Shown: piece by piece, positions 63,649-64,000 of the stretch
How positions within the stretch are numbered: position 1 is the stretch's first letter
How the letters are laid out: every line of letters begins with the position of its first letter
Assembly: GCF_001540865.1 (NCBI RefSeq)
Contig: NC_033626.1
Location: forward strand, 186,001-250,000
DNA: 64,000 nucleotides
Direction: 5' to 3'
Origin: Ananas comosus
Lineage: Eukaryota > Streptophyta > Magnoliopsida > Poales > Bromeliaceae
Notes under the pieces: model-generated
What the model was told of the DNA's origin: nothing
The model's database searches: none
The model's input: the letters and a program-made list of their open reading frames with translations, nothing else
Position numbers and translations under genes: made by a program

Positions 63649-64000
63649 GTAAAATTTTTTGGTATTGTTAAAAATATGTGATTTCATGCAAATCGTACAT
63701 GTATATGATTATTTACTTTTTTGTTTTTAATTTACAATAATGTCAGCAATATATTTGGTTTTCATTCTATGATGTCAACATAACATTGTTTAAAAGTCAC
63801 CACAGTAGTATCAACTGCTTGGAGGCAATGATAGTAATATGATTTTTATCTTTCTGTTCAGAAATGTCAAGTAAATATCACTCGCACACTTTAAACCATG
63901 AGGCTGATTGAGACATGCAATGGGCTCGAAAGTATTATGACGAAATTATTGCAGTTGGACTCCTCAAAAAAATATTAGTCTTGGTGCTTGATTATAGAGA
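63649..64000. other. Unresolved 3' sequence of the right-end gene
   Basis: Follows a GTAAAA donor at 63649. I found no exon that continues the protein convincingly; one CAG acceptor near 63862 would give a short frame ending in a stop. Probably an intron that continues beyond the window. Confidence 0.4.

Noticed and set aside
1..64000. CRISPR arrays, operons, rRNA and functional tRNA genes
   Set aside because: None seen. The gene structure is eukaryotic and the tRNA-like boxes are degraded SINE remnants.

Overview
This is a nuclear plant (angiosperm) window. Every gene is split by GT-AG or GC-AG introns, and the genes are plant families: GLR, cluster II DGK, CSLC, CNGC and RSZ-type SR proteins. 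Introns are AT-rich while several first exons are very GC-rich and Ala/Gly/Arg-rich, which leans towards a monocot; this lineage call is inference and no species is assigned.

Layout from left to right: the 3' half of a glutamate receptor-like channel (+, truncated at the left edge); a 12-exon diacylglycerol kinase (-); the NMD factor UPF2 (+, 16 coding exons, 1200 aa), divergent from the DGK and carrying a TRIM-type retroelement in intron 2; a UVR-motif/SnoaL-like protein (-); a bacterial-type ribosomal protein L4, probably mitochondrial (-); a nucleotide-sugar transporter (+); a repeat-rich 5.8 kb gap with a hairpin MITE and a Helitron-like element; a CSLC beta-1,4-glucan synthase (+); a group III cyclic nucleotide-gated channel (-); a one-zinc-knuckle SR splicing factor (-); and two same-strand plastid-protein genes at the right end, a one-helix chlorophyll-binding-like protein and an uncharacterised protein that runs off the window.

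Exon models were built by hand from conserved protein sequence and splice sites. All ten complete or near-complete models keep reading frame through every junction and end at a stop, except the two cut by the window edges. The genes do not form a pathway or operon; this is ordinary eukaryotic gene order with independent promoters.

The most interesting signals are: a duplicated transit-peptide exon shared by the two unrelated plastid genes; short upstream ORFs, one overlapping the start codon, in the leader of UPF2, itself an NMD factor; two GC-AG introns; a well-bounded TRIM with a 5-bp target duplication; and two families of hairpin elements with about 9-bp target duplications, one holding the window's only ambiguous base. 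I saw no novel multi-gene system.
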